Assembly: GCF_014646655.1 (NCBI RefSeq) | Contig: NZ_BMNR01000003.1 | Coordinates: 161,049-225,048 of the forward strand | Length of the DNA: 64,000 nucleotides | DNA from: Yeosuana aromativorans | GTDB lineage: Bacteria; Bacteroidota; Bacteroidia; Flavobacteriales; Flavobacteriaceae | Reading direction: 5' to 3' | Shown here: positions 18,223 through 27,591 of the stretch, piece by piece | Position numbering within the stretch: the stretch's first letter is position 1 | Layout: every line of letters begins with the position of its first letter | Translations under genes and position numbers: made by a program | Notes under the pieces: generated by a model | What the model saw: only the letters and a program-made list of their open reading frames with translations | What the model was told of the DNA's origin: nothing | Database searches by the model: none

Positions 18223-18797
18223 AAAGGCTCGTTATAATCTTTGTCAGAAGTCGTCTTCAAGTTGTCCTGATATGGGACACTTGGTTCTTGTTTCTTTTGG
18301 TCTTTGGAGTTTTTTAAATTCAATTTTTTTAAATTTTCCTGTTTGTTTATGTTTTTATTGTTTTCTATAGTTTGTATATGTTTGTTTATAGGTACCAATG
18401 CTTGTCCACTGCTTGTCCCGATATTGGTACGGCATGGGTACACCACTTGTCCAGAGCTTGTCCCAAAATCGAACATCTTGACACGGCTCCCTTTGTATGG
18501 GTTATGGGACGGGCTGTATAAAATATAATTCCAATAACTGAGTTCTTTGATACATCGATGGTACGTGCTTTTCGAGCCTATTTTTGAGAACGACATAACA
18601 TCCTCTCGATTGATATAAAATTCCTCTTTAAAAAAATTGATGTTCCAAAATTGGAAAAGAGCCACATACAGGCTAATATGTGAAGGGTTCAGCCTACTGT
18701 CCTTGGAAAATAGCGAAAACACCCCATTGAGGTGTTTGATGTAATTGGTGTCTTCCAAGAGTGCATCAGAATTTGTTATGGACCCTGTTCTTTTCAA
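18219..18797 (-). CDS. Putative replication-associated protein, winged-helix-like N-terminus
   Basis: 192 aa. The N-terminal ~110 residues (SLFSKDSRLNPSHISLYVAL, then ...MSFSKIGSKSTYHRCIKELSYWNYI in part) look like a DnaD/RepA-type winged helix. The C-terminal ~80 residues are Lys/Asn/Gln-rich and disordered. It overlaps the dnaC-like gene by 4 bp and the upstream HTH gene by 32 bp. A role in starting element replication with the ATPase is inference from order. Confidence 0.6.
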   Translation of the reverse strand: MKRTGSITNSDALLEDTNYIKHLNGVFSLFSKDSRLNPSHISLYVALFQFWNINFFKEEFYINREDVMSFSKIGSKSTYHRCIKELSYWNYILYSPSHNPYKGSRVKMFDFGTSSGQVVYPCRTNIGTSSGQALVPINKHIQTIENNKNINKQENLKKLNLKNSKDQKKQEPSVPYQDNLKTTSDKDYNEPL

Positions 18798-19044
18798 GGA
18801 CCTTCATGATTTCACTGTGGTCATAGTACAGAACCCCTCCCATTTTGGTATAGGGCAAAGTTCCATTGATCCGTAGATTTTGTAAGGTTCCTGGCGAGAT
18901 GCCCAAAAGTTCCCTGACCTCAGGCGATTTAAGCCATTTCTTGGTCATTTGACCGGTCTGATTGTTGAGTAATTGTTTGATGTCGTCGAGTAATTCCATC
19001 TTGAATTCCATAAGATCATCGGTGGTAATGATTGTTGCTGCCAT
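18766..19044 (-). CDS. Excisionase-type HTH DNA-binding protein
   Basis: 92 aa from ATG 19044; the longer frame to 19143 adds an unlikely N-terminus. The C-terminal half is a MerR/Xis-like HTH_17 (WLKSPEVRELLGISPGTLQ, then LRINGTLPYTKMGGVLYY). This is the size and type of the xis-like genes controlled by RteC in CTnDOT-class elements, and rteC is the next gene upstream. It could regulate excision or start the replication operon. Confidence 0.75.
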   Translation of the reverse strand: MAATIITTDDLMEFKMELLDDIKQLLNNQTGQMTKKWLKSPEVRELLGISPGTLQNLRINGTLPYTKMGGVLYYDHSEIMKVLEKNRVHNKF

Positions 19045-19324
19045 TTGTGAAATGTTTTTTAAAAACAAGACCGCCCATAATCCCTTATAATAATTGCAAT
19101 AATTTTTGGACGGCCTTGCGCTGATTTGACTTTCGTGATACAAATCTGGGATCTATTGGTGGGATTTGTTCACAGGGCACTCCCAACTTGGGTGTTTTTT
19201 TATTTGCCCATACTTTAAATCCCGTTTTATTGTTTACATAAGGCTTTCTTAATCGATATCACCAAATGGGCATAAACAATATTAGGTGAACGGCCATTGG
19301 ACAGAACTCCCAACTTGGGTAAAA
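19045..19324. promoter_or_regulatory. Palindrome-rich region between rteC and the xis-like gene
   Basis: No gene. Two identical copies of ACTCCCAACTTGGGT (19179-19193 and 19306-19320), each with the palindrome CCCAACTTGGG, flank an inner inverted pair TGCCCAT (19205-19211) and ATGGGCA (19266-19272). The first copy is followed by seven T and could also act as a short terminator on the plus strand. The position, just upstream of an excisionase-like gene and just downstream of rteC, suits RteC or Xis binding sites. Confidence 0.5.
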
Positions 19325-20170
19325 TCACGCATCGAGGTCCTGCATATGCTTATCTAAGGAATCCTTTAACCGATCGATAAACTTGGTCCTGCGAATCTTT
19401 CTGGAACGAATTTCCAGATAGGTGTGGTAGTAATCCCCCAAATCCATTTCCAAGAGTGTTTCAAAACTACGGGCAATCGCTTTGATGTCGGCAGTACCAC
19501 GGTTTAAGGATCCTGATGCGTAAAGCGCGTAGATAAGTTCAATAAGGTCAACCTTGTTACCACTCCAAAAAAGTTTTGCCATCTTTTTTTTGGGCTTTGA
19601 TCGCATATCGTTTCCATGGAGGTTTTCCAGCTTTCCTATTTCTTTTTTAAGATATGAAATCAACAATTCATAGGCCATAAACATGGCGACCGAACTGTCA
19701 TGGCTTGTGGAAAACTGCCCATCGGCAAGGGAATGGAACATCTCTTGGTGCATGCGAAAGTTGATTCTCCCCCTTAAAAAATACTGGTTGTCGAACATGG
19801 TGTCCCCTCTTCGGTAATAGTGGTAGAAATCCATGTTGTTATTGAAATAGCCTTGCAGCGTATCAATATGTCCCACTAGATACCGTATTTGGGAATCAAC
19901 GCTGCTCATGGGGCGCTTGCTCTCGATGCCAAAACGTTTCATGTAATAAATGAGCTTACTGAATACTTTAGGCTTGATATTTTTAAAAAAATGCTTTTCA
20001 TGCTCGTTATCAACAAAACCCTTATCTATAACCTGACGCCTTAGCTTTCCGATAACCAAAGTGGCCATTTTAATTCCTCTCTCCGATTTGGTAAGGATAT
20101 CCAAGTCCTCCATTTCCAGGCACTCCAAATCCTGGTCCAAGACCCTCAATAAACTTTCGTATGTCTTCAT
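19325..20170 (-). CDS. rteC: RteC-family regulator of element excision/transfer
   Basis: 281 aa, no signal peptide. It resembles RteC of Bacteroides conjugative transposons along most of its length, including the middle ..FYHYYRRGDTMFDNQYFLRG.. and the C-terminal ..LIELIYALYASGSLNRG.. and LGDYYHTYLEIRSRK blocks. In CTnDOT, RteC activates the excision operon. Here it is transcribed toward the xis-like/dnaC genes and is divergent from a LytTR gene, so the pair probably controls the mobile functions. Confidence 0.82.
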   Translation of the reverse strand: MKTYESLLRVLDQDLECLEMEDLDILTKSERGIKMATLVIGKLRRQVIDKGFVDNEHEKHFFKNIKPKVFSKLIYYMKRFGIESKRPMSSVDSQIRYLVGHIDTLQGYFNNNMDFYHYYRRGDTMFDNQYFLRGRINFRMHQEMFHSLADGQFSTSHDSSVAMFMAYELLISYLKKEIGKLENLHGNDMRSKPKKKMAKLFWSGNKVDLIELIYALYASGSLNRGTADIKAIARSFETLLEMDLGDYYHTYLEIRSRKIRRTKFIDRLKDSLDKHMQDLDA

Positions 20171-20246
20171 TGCCGGATGAAATTCGTTTAAAAGCTTTGC
20201 TAATCAACCCAAATTAATAGGAAAGCCCAATCCATCCGTAGACACT

Positions 20247-21047
20247 TTGTATATAATTTTTATAACAATCATCTACCGTTCCAAAGACCCAAGTGAATAC
20301 TTTAAAGCCCATAACCTCTGGCACTTGAAACGTTACTTGATTATAGATTCCGATTGGAACACAATTAGTAAAATTCAGAAGACCCTGCAACATCTGGAAG
20401 GCTTCTGTTCCTTGAAACCCACTCCTTGTAGACATGAGGCCATGGAACAGATCCTCACCGAGCAACCTGATGTAGTATTATTAAATATGGACGGTGTCAT
20501 AGATCAACCTTTGAGGTTTGTATTGGAACTCTATCTTTATGATATAACCATTCCCCATTTTATTGGAATTTCCAGTAATAAGGACCAAGTCTACCAAGCG
20601 ATGAAACATGGGTTTTATGATTACCTCTTGACGCCCATATCCCGAACAGAAATACGCAAGAGCTTTTTGCGGTATCAAAAAATTTATCGAAAAGCCCCCG
20701 AGTTGGTCTGCCTAAAATCTTATAAAGACTACCATTATCTGGATACCTCCGAAATCCTATTTTTAAAAGCTGACAATAACACCACGGATTTCCATATGCT
20801 GGACGGGAAAATCATCACGGCTTTCAAAACCCTGAAAACCTATGAGGACCAATTGCCTGATCATTTCAAAAGGATCCATAAAAGCTATATCATCAACATT
20901 TCTAAAGTAACCAGGATCGATTTTGGAAAAGCCCAGTGCAAGCTCGCAAATATTGAGCGTTCCATACCCTTTTCCAAAAAATTCAAGGACAACATAGACG
21001 ACATACACCGCTCGCTATACAATGCTTCCTACCACCGTTCTAATTGA
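20247..21047 (+). CDS. LytTR DNA-binding protein with degenerate receiver domain
   Basis: About 266 aa; the first in-frame start is TTG 20247 and no early ATG exists, so the N-terminus is uncertain (receiver fold begins near YLIIDSDW). The receiver lacks key residues: the phospho-acceptor position reads VVLLNMDG (Asn for Asp) and the conserved Lys position reads YLLTPIS (Thr). The C-terminal ~100 residues are a LytTR domain (LKADNNTTDFHMLDGKII, then FKRIHKSYIINI). It is probably phosphorylation-independent. Divergent from rteC across 76 bp. Confidence 0.8.
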   Translation: MYIIFITIIYRSKDPSEYFKAHNLWHLKRYLIIDSDWNTISKIQKTLQHLEGFCSLKPTPCRHEAMEQILTEQPDVVLLNMDGVIDQPLRFVLELYLYDITIPHFIGISSNKDQVYQAMKHGFYDYLLTPISRTEIRKSFLRYQKIYRKAPELVCLKSYKDYHYLDTSEILFLKADNNTTDFHMLDGKIITAFKTLKTYEDQLPDHFKRIHKSYIINISKVTRIDFGKAQCKLANIERSIPFSKKFKDNIDDIHRSLYNASYHRSN

Positions 21048-21186
21048 GTTCGCTCACAAAATCCTCCTTTACGCTAATAGAAATGACCTTTTCACCAATG
21101 CTTTGGATTTTCAGACCATTTTCATTGACCCACTTCTTACATTAGCCATAGAAAGCTGCTTTTGACATGGCCATAACCTGGTACAT
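21040..21186 (-). pseudogene. Remnant of a small gene with one in-frame stop
   Basis: On the minus strand one frame reads MYQVMAMSKAAFYG, stop (21142-21144), then CKKWVNENGLKIQSIGEKVI and on to a stop at 21040. The two halves read like one ~48-aa charged protein. It overlaps the end of the LytTR gene by 8 bp. Weakly supported. Confidence 0.3.
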
Positions 21187-21272
21187 GTTCCCATTGTGCA
21201 CAATTAGAAACCCAGAGGTCGGTAAGGTCACCGACCCAAAATCCTTTTGTGTAATTAAAAAACATTTAAATC

Positions 21273-21428
21273 ATGAGAACAATAATCAAATATTTAATGG
21301 TGGCTATTCTGATATTGAATAGTGTCCTCGCTTGTACCCCAACTGAACATGACACCAAATCAACCTCAGGGGTCTATGCCACAGGAGACGATTCCAGTGT
21401 CCGTCCTGACAATGATAAGGATGGCTGA
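21273..21428 (+). CDS. 51-aa putative lipoprotein
   Basis: ATG 21273 to TGA 21426-21428. The N-terminus MRTIIKYLMVAILILNSVLAC is quoted in part: a basic start, hydrophobic core and lipobox SVLAC, so the mature product would be a ~30-residue acidic lipopeptide (..DDSSVRPDNDKDG). A 13-bp terminator follows 33 bp later. It lies just before the sensor kinase gene. No family recognised. Confidence 0.55.
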   Translation: MRTIIKYLMVAILILNSVLACTPTEHDTKSTSGVYATGDDSSVRPDNDKDG

Positions 21429-21460
21429 CTCCCCAATCGGTGCATTTTATAATCTATATC

Positions 21461-21495
21461 AAAACCTTTAACACCATTTGTTAAAGGTTTTTCTT
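21461..21495 (+). terminator. Strong intrinsic terminator after the small lipoprotein
   Basis: Perfect 13-bp stem from AAAACCTTTAACA (21461-21473) and TGTTAAAGGTTTT (21479-21491), 5-nt loop, T-rich tail. It separates the lipoprotein from the kinase gene, which must have its own promoter within the next 30 bp or depend on read-through. Confidence 0.85.
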
Positions 21496-21520
21496 ATATT
21501 TAAGCCTCTCCCGATTTAAA

Positions 21521-23581
21521 GTGAAGGTCCATGGACAGACATATTACCCTACTTCACTACTTTTGTGCGGCCTGTTTTTGATGTTCCTTTTCGGAACATG
21601 TATGGATCGACCCAAAACCATTAAAAAAAACACAAGTCGCATAGAGGATAGTATTGCCGTGCTCCTATCTAAGGTCAAAAGTGACACGACTCTGAACAGG
21701 AACCAAAAAAGATCAATGCTTTACAGAGCCTTTCAATTGGTTAAAATCCCCCAAAAGGACAGTTTGTCCTTATCCTATCTAAATGACATTTCTTATCATT
21801 CCTACATCACCCAAGATTCAGTGCTCTTTTTTAAATCCAGCGGAAAGGCCATGACCCTGGCAAAAAACTTGGGAGACATTCAAAAACAAGCGGATATACA
21901 TTGGAACTATGGGGCTTACTATTTAACTGACAACAATCTTGACAGCTCCTACTACCATTACCAAAAAGCAAAACAACTGTTTGAAAGGGCAGGAAACCAT
22001 TTTTTTGCTGCCCGAATGCGCTATAACATGGCCTATATATTGGGCAGACTAAGGGACTATACGGGCGCTGAAGTCTTTCTTTTCCAGGCCATCGAAACCC
22101 TGGAACCCATGGAAAAGCACAAACAATTGTACCAATGTTACAATTTATTGGGTGTTGTCTATGAGGAACTGGAAGAATACCAAAAATCCATCAACTATCA
22201 TAAGGAGGCACTAAAGCATCTAAAACATTTGGATTTCAAATTTCCATTTCTTCAGGATAGTTATAACAATATCGGTCTTATATACCAAAAACAGGGCAAT
22301 CATCAAACGGCCATATCCTATTTCAATAAGGCCTTGGACACCAAAGACCTAAAGAAAAATGACCTCTTTCTTTATGCAAGGCTCCTAGACAACCGGGCAT
22401 TCAGTAAGTTGAAAAACAATGAAACCACAAATCTTCCCCAAGAATTCATGGAGGCCCTCCACATTAGGGACAGTATGGGAACAATCCCTGGGGTCATCAT
22501 GAGTCGCTTCCATCTATCAGAATTTTATGCCAAGGCCAATGATACGGCCAGAGCCTTTTACCAGGCAAGGACCTCCTATCAACTGGCACATAACATCCAG
22601 AACAATCGGGACATCCTTCTGGCCTTGGAACTGTTGGCCAGACTCGATCCAAAAAACAAGGATCAATATTTACAGAACTATATCGCCCTTAACAAACGTG
22701 TGGCCCTAAAGGAACGTAAAACGCGCAATAAATTCACACGCATCCAATATGAAACGGACCGATATATTGAAAGGAACGAACAACTGTCATCGGAGATGAA
22801 CTGGATCGTAGCCGGGGGAATGGTCTCGGTCCTCCTAGTTATATTGTTATTTGGCATACATAGGCAAAACTCAAGAAACAAGCTATTGAAACTTGAATAC
22901 GAACAACAACAGGCCAATGAGAAAATCTATCGCCTGACCCTCCAAGAGCAGGAAAAATTGCAACAAGGGCGCAACCAGGAACGAATACGCATCTCGGAAG
23001 ATCTGCACGACAGTATCCTTAGCGACCTTTTTGCCCTTCGTATGGGATGGGCCTATCTGGATCTTTATGGCCAGACAAAAGAGCTCCAAAAGCATCGTTC
23101 CAATCTTCAGGAACTGCAGCAGATCGAAAAGAAAATCAGGGAACTGTCCCATGACCTCAAGAACAAAATGATTGAGTACCCCATGGACTTTATTTTCATC
23201 GTTGAGGGGCTCCTGCAAAAAAGAAGCAAGTTAGGTAAGTTCAATTATACCTTTGTCCACGATGGGAACATTCCTTGGGAACAAATTGACAACTTGATCA
23301 AGGTCCATCTTTACCACATCATAGAGGAAGGTTTGCAAAACTGTATCAAACATGCCCAGGCCTCCAACTTTTCACTCAAGTTCATCTGGCATGAAGAGCA
23401 ACTGATCCTTAAAATGGCCGACGACGGTATTGGGCTCAAAACAAAGCGACCTGCTGGCATCGGGCTAAAGAACATTAAGTCAAGGGTCAAAAAAATGAAC
23501 GGCACCTTTGAACTGGAGTCCAGACATGGCCAAGGAACCAAGATAACCATCAGCATTCCCTTGATAATAAACAGACCATGA
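21521..23581 (+). CDS. TPR-repeat sensor histidine kinase (NarL/HisKA_3 type)
   Basis: 686 aa from GTG 21521; no ATG fits before the signal sequence. A lipoprotein-like signal (LFLMFLFGTC) is followed by five or more TPR-type repeats (residues ~90-390), a membrane helix (MNWIVAGGMVSVLLVILLFG), a coiled coil, then the HisKA_3 box RIRISEDLHDSILSDLF (phospho-His about 496) and a HATPase domain ending ADDGIGL..GIGLKNIKSRV..GTKITISIPL. The TPR part is probably periplasmic and senses a protein or peptide. It overlaps the response regulator by 4 bp. Confidence 0.88.
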   Translation: MKVHGQTYYPTSLLLCGLFLMFLFGTCMDRPKTIKKNTSRIEDSIAVLLSKVKSDTTLNRNQKRSMLYRAFQLVKIPQKDSLSLSYLNDISYHSYITQDSVLFFKSSGKAMTLAKNLGDIQKQADIHWNYGAYYLTDNNLDSSYYHYQKAKQLFERAGNHFFAARMRYNMAYILGRLRDYTGAEVFLFQAIETLEPMEKHKQLYQCYNLLGVVYEELEEYQKSINYHKEALKHLKHLDFKFPFLQDSYNNIGLIYQKQGNHQTAISYFNKALDTKDLKKNDLFLYARLLDNRAFSKLKNNETTNLPQEFMEALHIRDSMGTIPGVIMSRFHLSEFYAKANDTARAFYQARTSYQLAHNIQNNRDILLALELLARLDPKNKDQYLQNYIALNKRVALKERKTRNKFTRIQYETDRYIERNEQLSSEMNWIVAGGMVSVLLVILLFGIHRQNSRNKLLKLEYEQQQANEKIYRLTLQEQEKLQQGRNQERIRISEDLHDSILSDLFALRMGWAYLDLYGQTKELQKHRSNLQELQQIEKKIRELSHDLKNKMIEYPMDFIFIVEGLLQKRSKLGKFNYTFVHDGNIPWEQIDNLIKVHLYHIIEEGLQNCIKHAQASNFSLKFIWHEEQLILKMADDGIGLKTKRPAGIGLKNIKSRVKKMNGTFELESRHGQGTKITISIPLIINRP

Positions 23582-24243
23582 AAGAAATCAAATATCACAT
23601 CCTGTTGGTGGATGACCACCCCTTGATCACCAGTGCCTATGAATCCGCCTTTTCAGTTTTGGAACAACAACGGCCCCTCTCCTTTGAGATCGACACCGCC
23701 CATGACTTTATGACGGCCTTGAACGCCCTGGACAAAAAGGCTTATGACCTGGTTTTTCTGGATGTGCAGATGCCCACCTTGGAGCAGGAGGGGCTCTATT
23801 CAGGTGAGGACTTGGGGGTCCAGATCCGTAATCGGTTTCCATATACTAAATTGGTGATGGTGACCACTTTTAATGACCATTATAGGATCCATAGTGTCAT
23901 CGAACAGGTCAGTCCCGATGGCTTTTTGATCAAGAACGATCTGACCCCTGAAGAACTGCAGCAGGCCATTTGGAGACTGGTCAACGACCCTCCCTATTAC
24001 AGCAAGACCGTGGTCCAGTCCATGCGACAATTTCTCAGCAATGATTTCATCTTGGACCAAACGGACCGAAAACTCCTTTACTACTTATCAAAAGGCGCCA
24101 ATCTCCAAGAGATTGCAGACCTATTATCCTTATCACGGGCGGCCATCGCCAAAAGAAAGCAACACTTGAGGGAAATCTTTAATGTAGAAAGTGGTGAGAG
24201 CTTGGCCTTACTTGAAAAAGCCAGGAAAAAAGGTTTTATATAA
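23578..24243 (+). CDS. NarL-like response regulator
   Basis: 221 aa. Receiver with acidic pair DD (12-13), phospho-acceptor Asp62 in VFLDVQMP and Lys in GFLIKNDL. The C-terminal HTH (LLYYLSKGANLQEIADLLSL, then SRAAIAKRKQHLR) is LuxR-like but shortened. ATGA overlap with the kinase makes a cognate pair. Likely targets are the genes that follow or the SusCD operon; no operator was identified. Confidence 0.88.
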   Translation: MKEIKYHILLVDDHPLITSAYESAFSVLEQQRPLSFEIDTAHDFMTALNALDKKAYDLVFLDVQMPTLEQEGLYSGEDLGVQIRNRFPYTKLVMVTTFNDHYRIHSVIEQVSPDGFLIKNDLTPEELQQAIWRLVNDPPYYSKTVVQSMRQFLSNDFILDQTDRKLLYYLSKGANLQEIADLLSLSRAAIAKRKQHLREIFNVESGESLALLEKARKKGFI

Positions 24244-24403
24244 GGGTCCAAAAAAGTGAAACCCATAAAAGTATACATTCATTTTGATGTACCGATATAC
24301 AACATGTATACAAAATGTATCCAGATAGTCTAACAGCATTTGAAAAACTGCCTGTAATTTTACCCTAATAAATTCCCTCCGGCGTAACAAAATTTGACTT
24401 TCA

Positions 24404-24835
24404 ATGAAACTACGCCAATACCATAGATCTTTAATAGAGATCATCTGTTTCCTGTTCATCTTTTTGTTTTCCTATGCCGCAACCAGTAAACTGATGGATT
24501 TTGACCGGTTCAAGATCCAAATTGGGCTATCACCCTTGTTAACTGTTTATGCCGGATGGATCGCTTGGGTGATCCCTTTTGTGGAACTGCTCCTGGCATT
24601 GATGCTGGCAATTCCCAGATACCGGTTGGCCGCTCTATATGGCTCCTTGGGGCTGATGAGCTTTTTTACCATGTACATTATCGGGATCCTAAACTTTAGT
24701 GATCATGTACCCTGCTCATGCGGGGGCATTTTGGAATCGCTGGGATGGCAGGAACATTTGGTCTTGAATATCGTTTTTTGGGGTCTTGCCGTTATTGGCA
24801 TTATGGTAACACCGCCAAAACAAAAATCACCATAA
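24404..24835 (+). CDS. MauE/DoxX-like four-helix membrane protein
   Basis: 143 aa with four membrane helices. The loop between helices 3 and 4 carries VPCSCGGILESLGW, the conserved C-S-C-G-G signature of Bacteroidetes MauE-like redox-associated proteins. MauE relatives are linked to cysteine/disulfide handling of exported proteins. The next gene encodes a small exported protein with two cysteines, and such MauE-DUF6520 pairs recur in Bacteroidetes. A role in oxidising or processing that small protein is inference. Confidence 0.75.
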   Translation: MKLRQYHRSLIEIICFLFIFLFSYAATSKLMDFDRFKIQIGLSPLLTVYAGWIAWVIPFVELLLALMLAIPRYRLAALYGSLGLMSFFTMYIIGILNFSDHVPCSCGGILESLGWQEHLVLNIVFWGLAVIGIMVTPPKQKSP

Positions 24836-24928
24836 CATGCAAAACACATAAAAAACTTCAATTGTACAGTTGACCGAGGGGAACCGAAAACCTTTAACAG
24901 AGTAGGAGTAATTTTAAACACAAAACAC

Positions 24929-25180
24929 ATGAAAACTAAAGTTTTAAAATCAGTATTGCCCATGTTGGCAATTGTTTTGGCCATTGGATTGGCATTTGCC
25001 AATGAAGAAAAGGCTGGATTTGATTCAGACTATTATGATGACCCATTGATTCCCGGTGTCCAGGAAATTCCTGGAGGTACAGATTGTCCAACAACGGGAG
25101 AAAACCCTTGTTTTTACAATGGATTTCAGGTTTATGACGACGTCAACCTTACCATACCAAAGTTTGAAAGGGTACCCTAA
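24929..25180 (+). CDS. DUF6520-type small exported protein
   Basis: 83 aa. Signal peptide (MLAIVLAIGLAFA, cleavage near NEE) and a mature ~57-residue acidic domain with one cysteine pair (DCPTTGENPCFYNG). It has the size and pattern of DUF6520 proteins that accompany MauE-like genes. The function of the family is unknown. A strong bidirectional hairpin follows at 25200. A separate promoter region of 93 bp lies upstream. Confidence 0.7.
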   Translation: MKTKVLKSVLPMLAIVLAIGLAFANEEKAGFDSDYYDDPLIPGVQEIPGGTDCPTTGENPCFYNGFQVYDDVNLTIPKFERVP

Positions 25181-25199
25181 AAATAACCTTGGTTAAAAG

Positions 25200-25231
25200 A
25201 AAAGGTGTCACTAAAGACACCTTTTCCTTTA
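25200..25231. terminator. Bidirectional terminator between DUF6520 gene and the metalloprotease gene
   Basis: Stem AAAAGGTGTC (25200-25209) and GACACCTTTT (25216-25225) with loop ACTAAA and T/A-rich flanks; it lies between convergent genes. Confidence 0.85.
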
Positions 25232-25250
25232 TTATAGGTTTATTTGGAAA

Positions 25251-27572
25251 TTATTCCATTTCGTTTAATTTCTTTAAAATCAATTTCAGGTGGCCATAGG
25301 AATCCAGATCCATCTTTTTACCCAAGGATTTATGTATCAATGATTTCAAATTCAATAAATTGACCATAAAAAGGCTTTTGGAATGGCCGCTATAGTTTAT
25401 ATTTCCGGTTGCATTTAATTGTCCTACATCTTGTTGAATACCTCCTAATAAAGCTTCTACATATAACTGTTGAAGCTCTTGCCTTCTATCTTTAATTTGT
25501 ATTGGATCATTTTCCAATTCCTTGAATAGGCTGTTTTGGAATCGTTTCAAAAATTCTGAAGTGACGCCCTTAAAACCTTTATAATGTTCCTCTAAGTACT
25601 CCAACCGCTTTAAACGTCTTTGCCCTATTGCCTCCATCAATAACCGCATTTGAAAATCCATTGGCTTGTCCGGAAACGTAGAATAATGTATTCCAGACCT
25701 CCATTTCGGACATACCAACCAATCGGGGACATCAAAAGCATTCAGAGAAAAAAAATCCAAAGCATCTTTCTGGACCTCCTTGTCTATTGGTGTATAGACA
25801 TTCCTTTCCTGTCCTCCCGATCGATAATAGATGGTATAGCCCCCAACCAACGATAATACCTGGCGCATTTGCTTGAACCACAAATCCAGTGCCTTTTCAT
25901 ACAGACGCTCCATTAAAACATCGTCCTTTTGGTTTTTGTTTATTTTTGGGAGCAATTCCATCAGCCGTTCCATATTTTTTAAACCAATCTTTGTACTCGC
26001 TATGGGGTCGTCACTCTCTACGACATCAATGGTCGCTCCTGGCCCGACAAGTTCTCCTTTCCCGATATTGTATCGATACCAAGGAATGGCATCCTGTTCT
26101 CGAACCATGTTCTCCAAGGCAGCTTTTTCTTTTTTGGGTGACAGCTGGTCAAAAGGTGTATACGCCCATCTGATATTGTAAAGATCTGTTGGTCCAACCT
26201 TTTGTATCAAAAGTGAGGGCGAGATACTATCCTCAGGCTGGGCAATGTAATTATGCCTTGCATAGTTCATGATACTTGGTGTATGCCCCATGTCTTGCAA
26301 CCACTGCTTATCCCTCATCCTTTCAAATGGGTAAGCATATTCCCCATAATGGGCATCCCTCAAACCAAAGGCATGACCGGCCTCATGGGCGACCAAAGAT
26401 TGAATCAGTGCTCCCATAAGGTCATCCGGTAATGGATATTGCTGGGCCCTGGAATCCAAAGGGGCGCACCTTATGATGTATTTATCCATCATGCTTTGGT
26501 ATGATGAACCAATTGAAATGGTAGCGCTTAAAATCTCACCTGTTCTAAGGTCTGTTACCGTAAAGACTGAAGACCCCCATTTATTTTCAAATCCTCTGAC
26601 CTTGCGCTTGTTACCCCATGCCACCAAATTATGATGAACACTATTAAAATGCATATCGGAACCATTGGATGCTGCTTCTTTTACCTCGAGAGCATTTTTA
26701 AAACCGGCCGCTTCAAATGCAGGCAACCATTCCAAGATACCTGCTTTTACATACGGTCTCCATTTCTTTGGAATACTATTTGGAAGTATGAACGTTATTG
26801 GTTTGACGGGGTCACTAATTGAACGATCCTTGTATTTTTTCTCCAAACGCCATCTTAAAATGTTTGCTTTGGGTGTTTCTGCCCTGTAATTAATGGTATT
26901 GAAACTCATATTATCCGCACTGAAAAACCCCATACGATGGTCAAATGGCCTTGATTTCATGGGCTTGGGCAATAAATACAGGCTATAGTCCACCTCTTCC
27001 ATCCAAGTATGTTGCTTGCCTGAATTCACTTGGAACACCTTAACAACCAGTTCATTTTCAAAGAAACTGAAACCTTTTATATAAGATAGGGTTTTCGATG
27101 TACTGTGGCCCTCATCTACCTTCCACCCCATTACACGTTTGTTCAAGAACAGATCACTGGCGTTGACCCAAAGCGTGGTCGCATCGCTCTTTGCTTCTAT
27201 AATCTTAAAGGGCCCGCATATGGTATCATGTAATGACATTTTGGATCCCATGGGAATCATGACCCCAGCCGTCGATTCTATGACGCCCGGTGTCTCTAAG
27301 TACAATCGGTCCCCATGCTGGGCCCAAAGCACATATTTATTTTCCAACCTGGCACTTTCTCCTAGGTTGACAAGTACCATCGGTTGACGTAACAGTGCTT
27401 TGGGTATCCCCAGGTAAAGTTCACCATCTACAAGTTTGGCTTCAATAAAATCATTCTTGGCAATATGACCTTGCACTTTAGTTCTTAAAGTTTGTCCAGA
27501 TTCTTTCTCAACATTAATTCCAAAGATCATAAAAGGACATGCCAATACAAAAATTAACAAATGAGTTCTCAT
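25251..27572 (-). CDS. Zinc-dependent metalloprotease (DUF5117/DUF4953 type)
   Basis: About 773 aa from ATG 27572; another ATG five codons upstream (27587) is possible, but the signal peptide begins at MRTHLLIFVLACPFMIFG. It carries the zincin motif HEAGHAFGLRD (about 393-403): HExxH plus Gly and a third ligand, with Asp in the usual His/Asp position, and a Met-turn-like IMNYARHNYI downstream. These proteins are exported and often sit next to SusCD pairs. Here it is the third gene of a SusC-SusD-protease operon, suggesting peptide rather than glycan capture. Confidence 0.85.
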   Translation of the reverse strand: MRTHLLIFVLACPFMIFGINVEKESGQTLRTKVQGHIAKNDFIEAKLVDGELYLGIPKALLRQPMVLVNLGESARLENKYVLWAQHGDRLYLETPGVIESTAGVMIPMGSKMSLHDTICGPFKIIEAKSDATTLWVNASDLFLNKRVMGWKVDEGHSTSKTLSYIKGFSFFENELVVKVFQVNSGKQHTWMEEVDYSLYLLPKPMKSRPFDHRMGFFSADNMSFNTINYRAETPKANILRWRLEKKYKDRSISDPVKPITFILPNSIPKKWRPYVKAGILEWLPAFEAAGFKNALEVKEAASNGSDMHFNSVHHNLVAWGNKRKVRGFENKWGSSVFTVTDLRTGEILSATISIGSSYQSMMDKYIIRCAPLDSRAQQYPLPDDLMGALIQSLVAHEAGHAFGLRDAHYGEYAYPFERMRDKQWLQDMGHTPSIMNYARHNYIAQPEDSISPSLLIQKVGPTDLYNIRWAYTPFDQLSPKKEKAALENMVREQDAIPWYRYNIGKGELVGPGATIDVVESDDPIASTKIGLKNMERLMELLPKINKNQKDDVLMERLYEKALDLWFKQMRQVLSLVGGYTIYYRSGGQERNVYTPIDKEVQKDALDFFSLNAFDVPDWLVCPKWRSGIHYSTFPDKPMDFQMRLLMEAIGQRRLKRLEYLEEHYKGFKGVTSEFLKRFQNSLFKELENDPIQIKDRRQELQQLYVEALLGGIQQDVGQLNATGNINYSGHSKSLFMVNLLNLKSLIHKSLGKKMDLDSYGHLKLILKKLNEME

Positions 27573-27591
27573 AAAATCAGCATCCAATAAG

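Noticed and set aside
24244-24403. Small RNA or extra peptide gene after the response regulator
   Set aside because: No hairpin, terminator or plausible ORF stands out.
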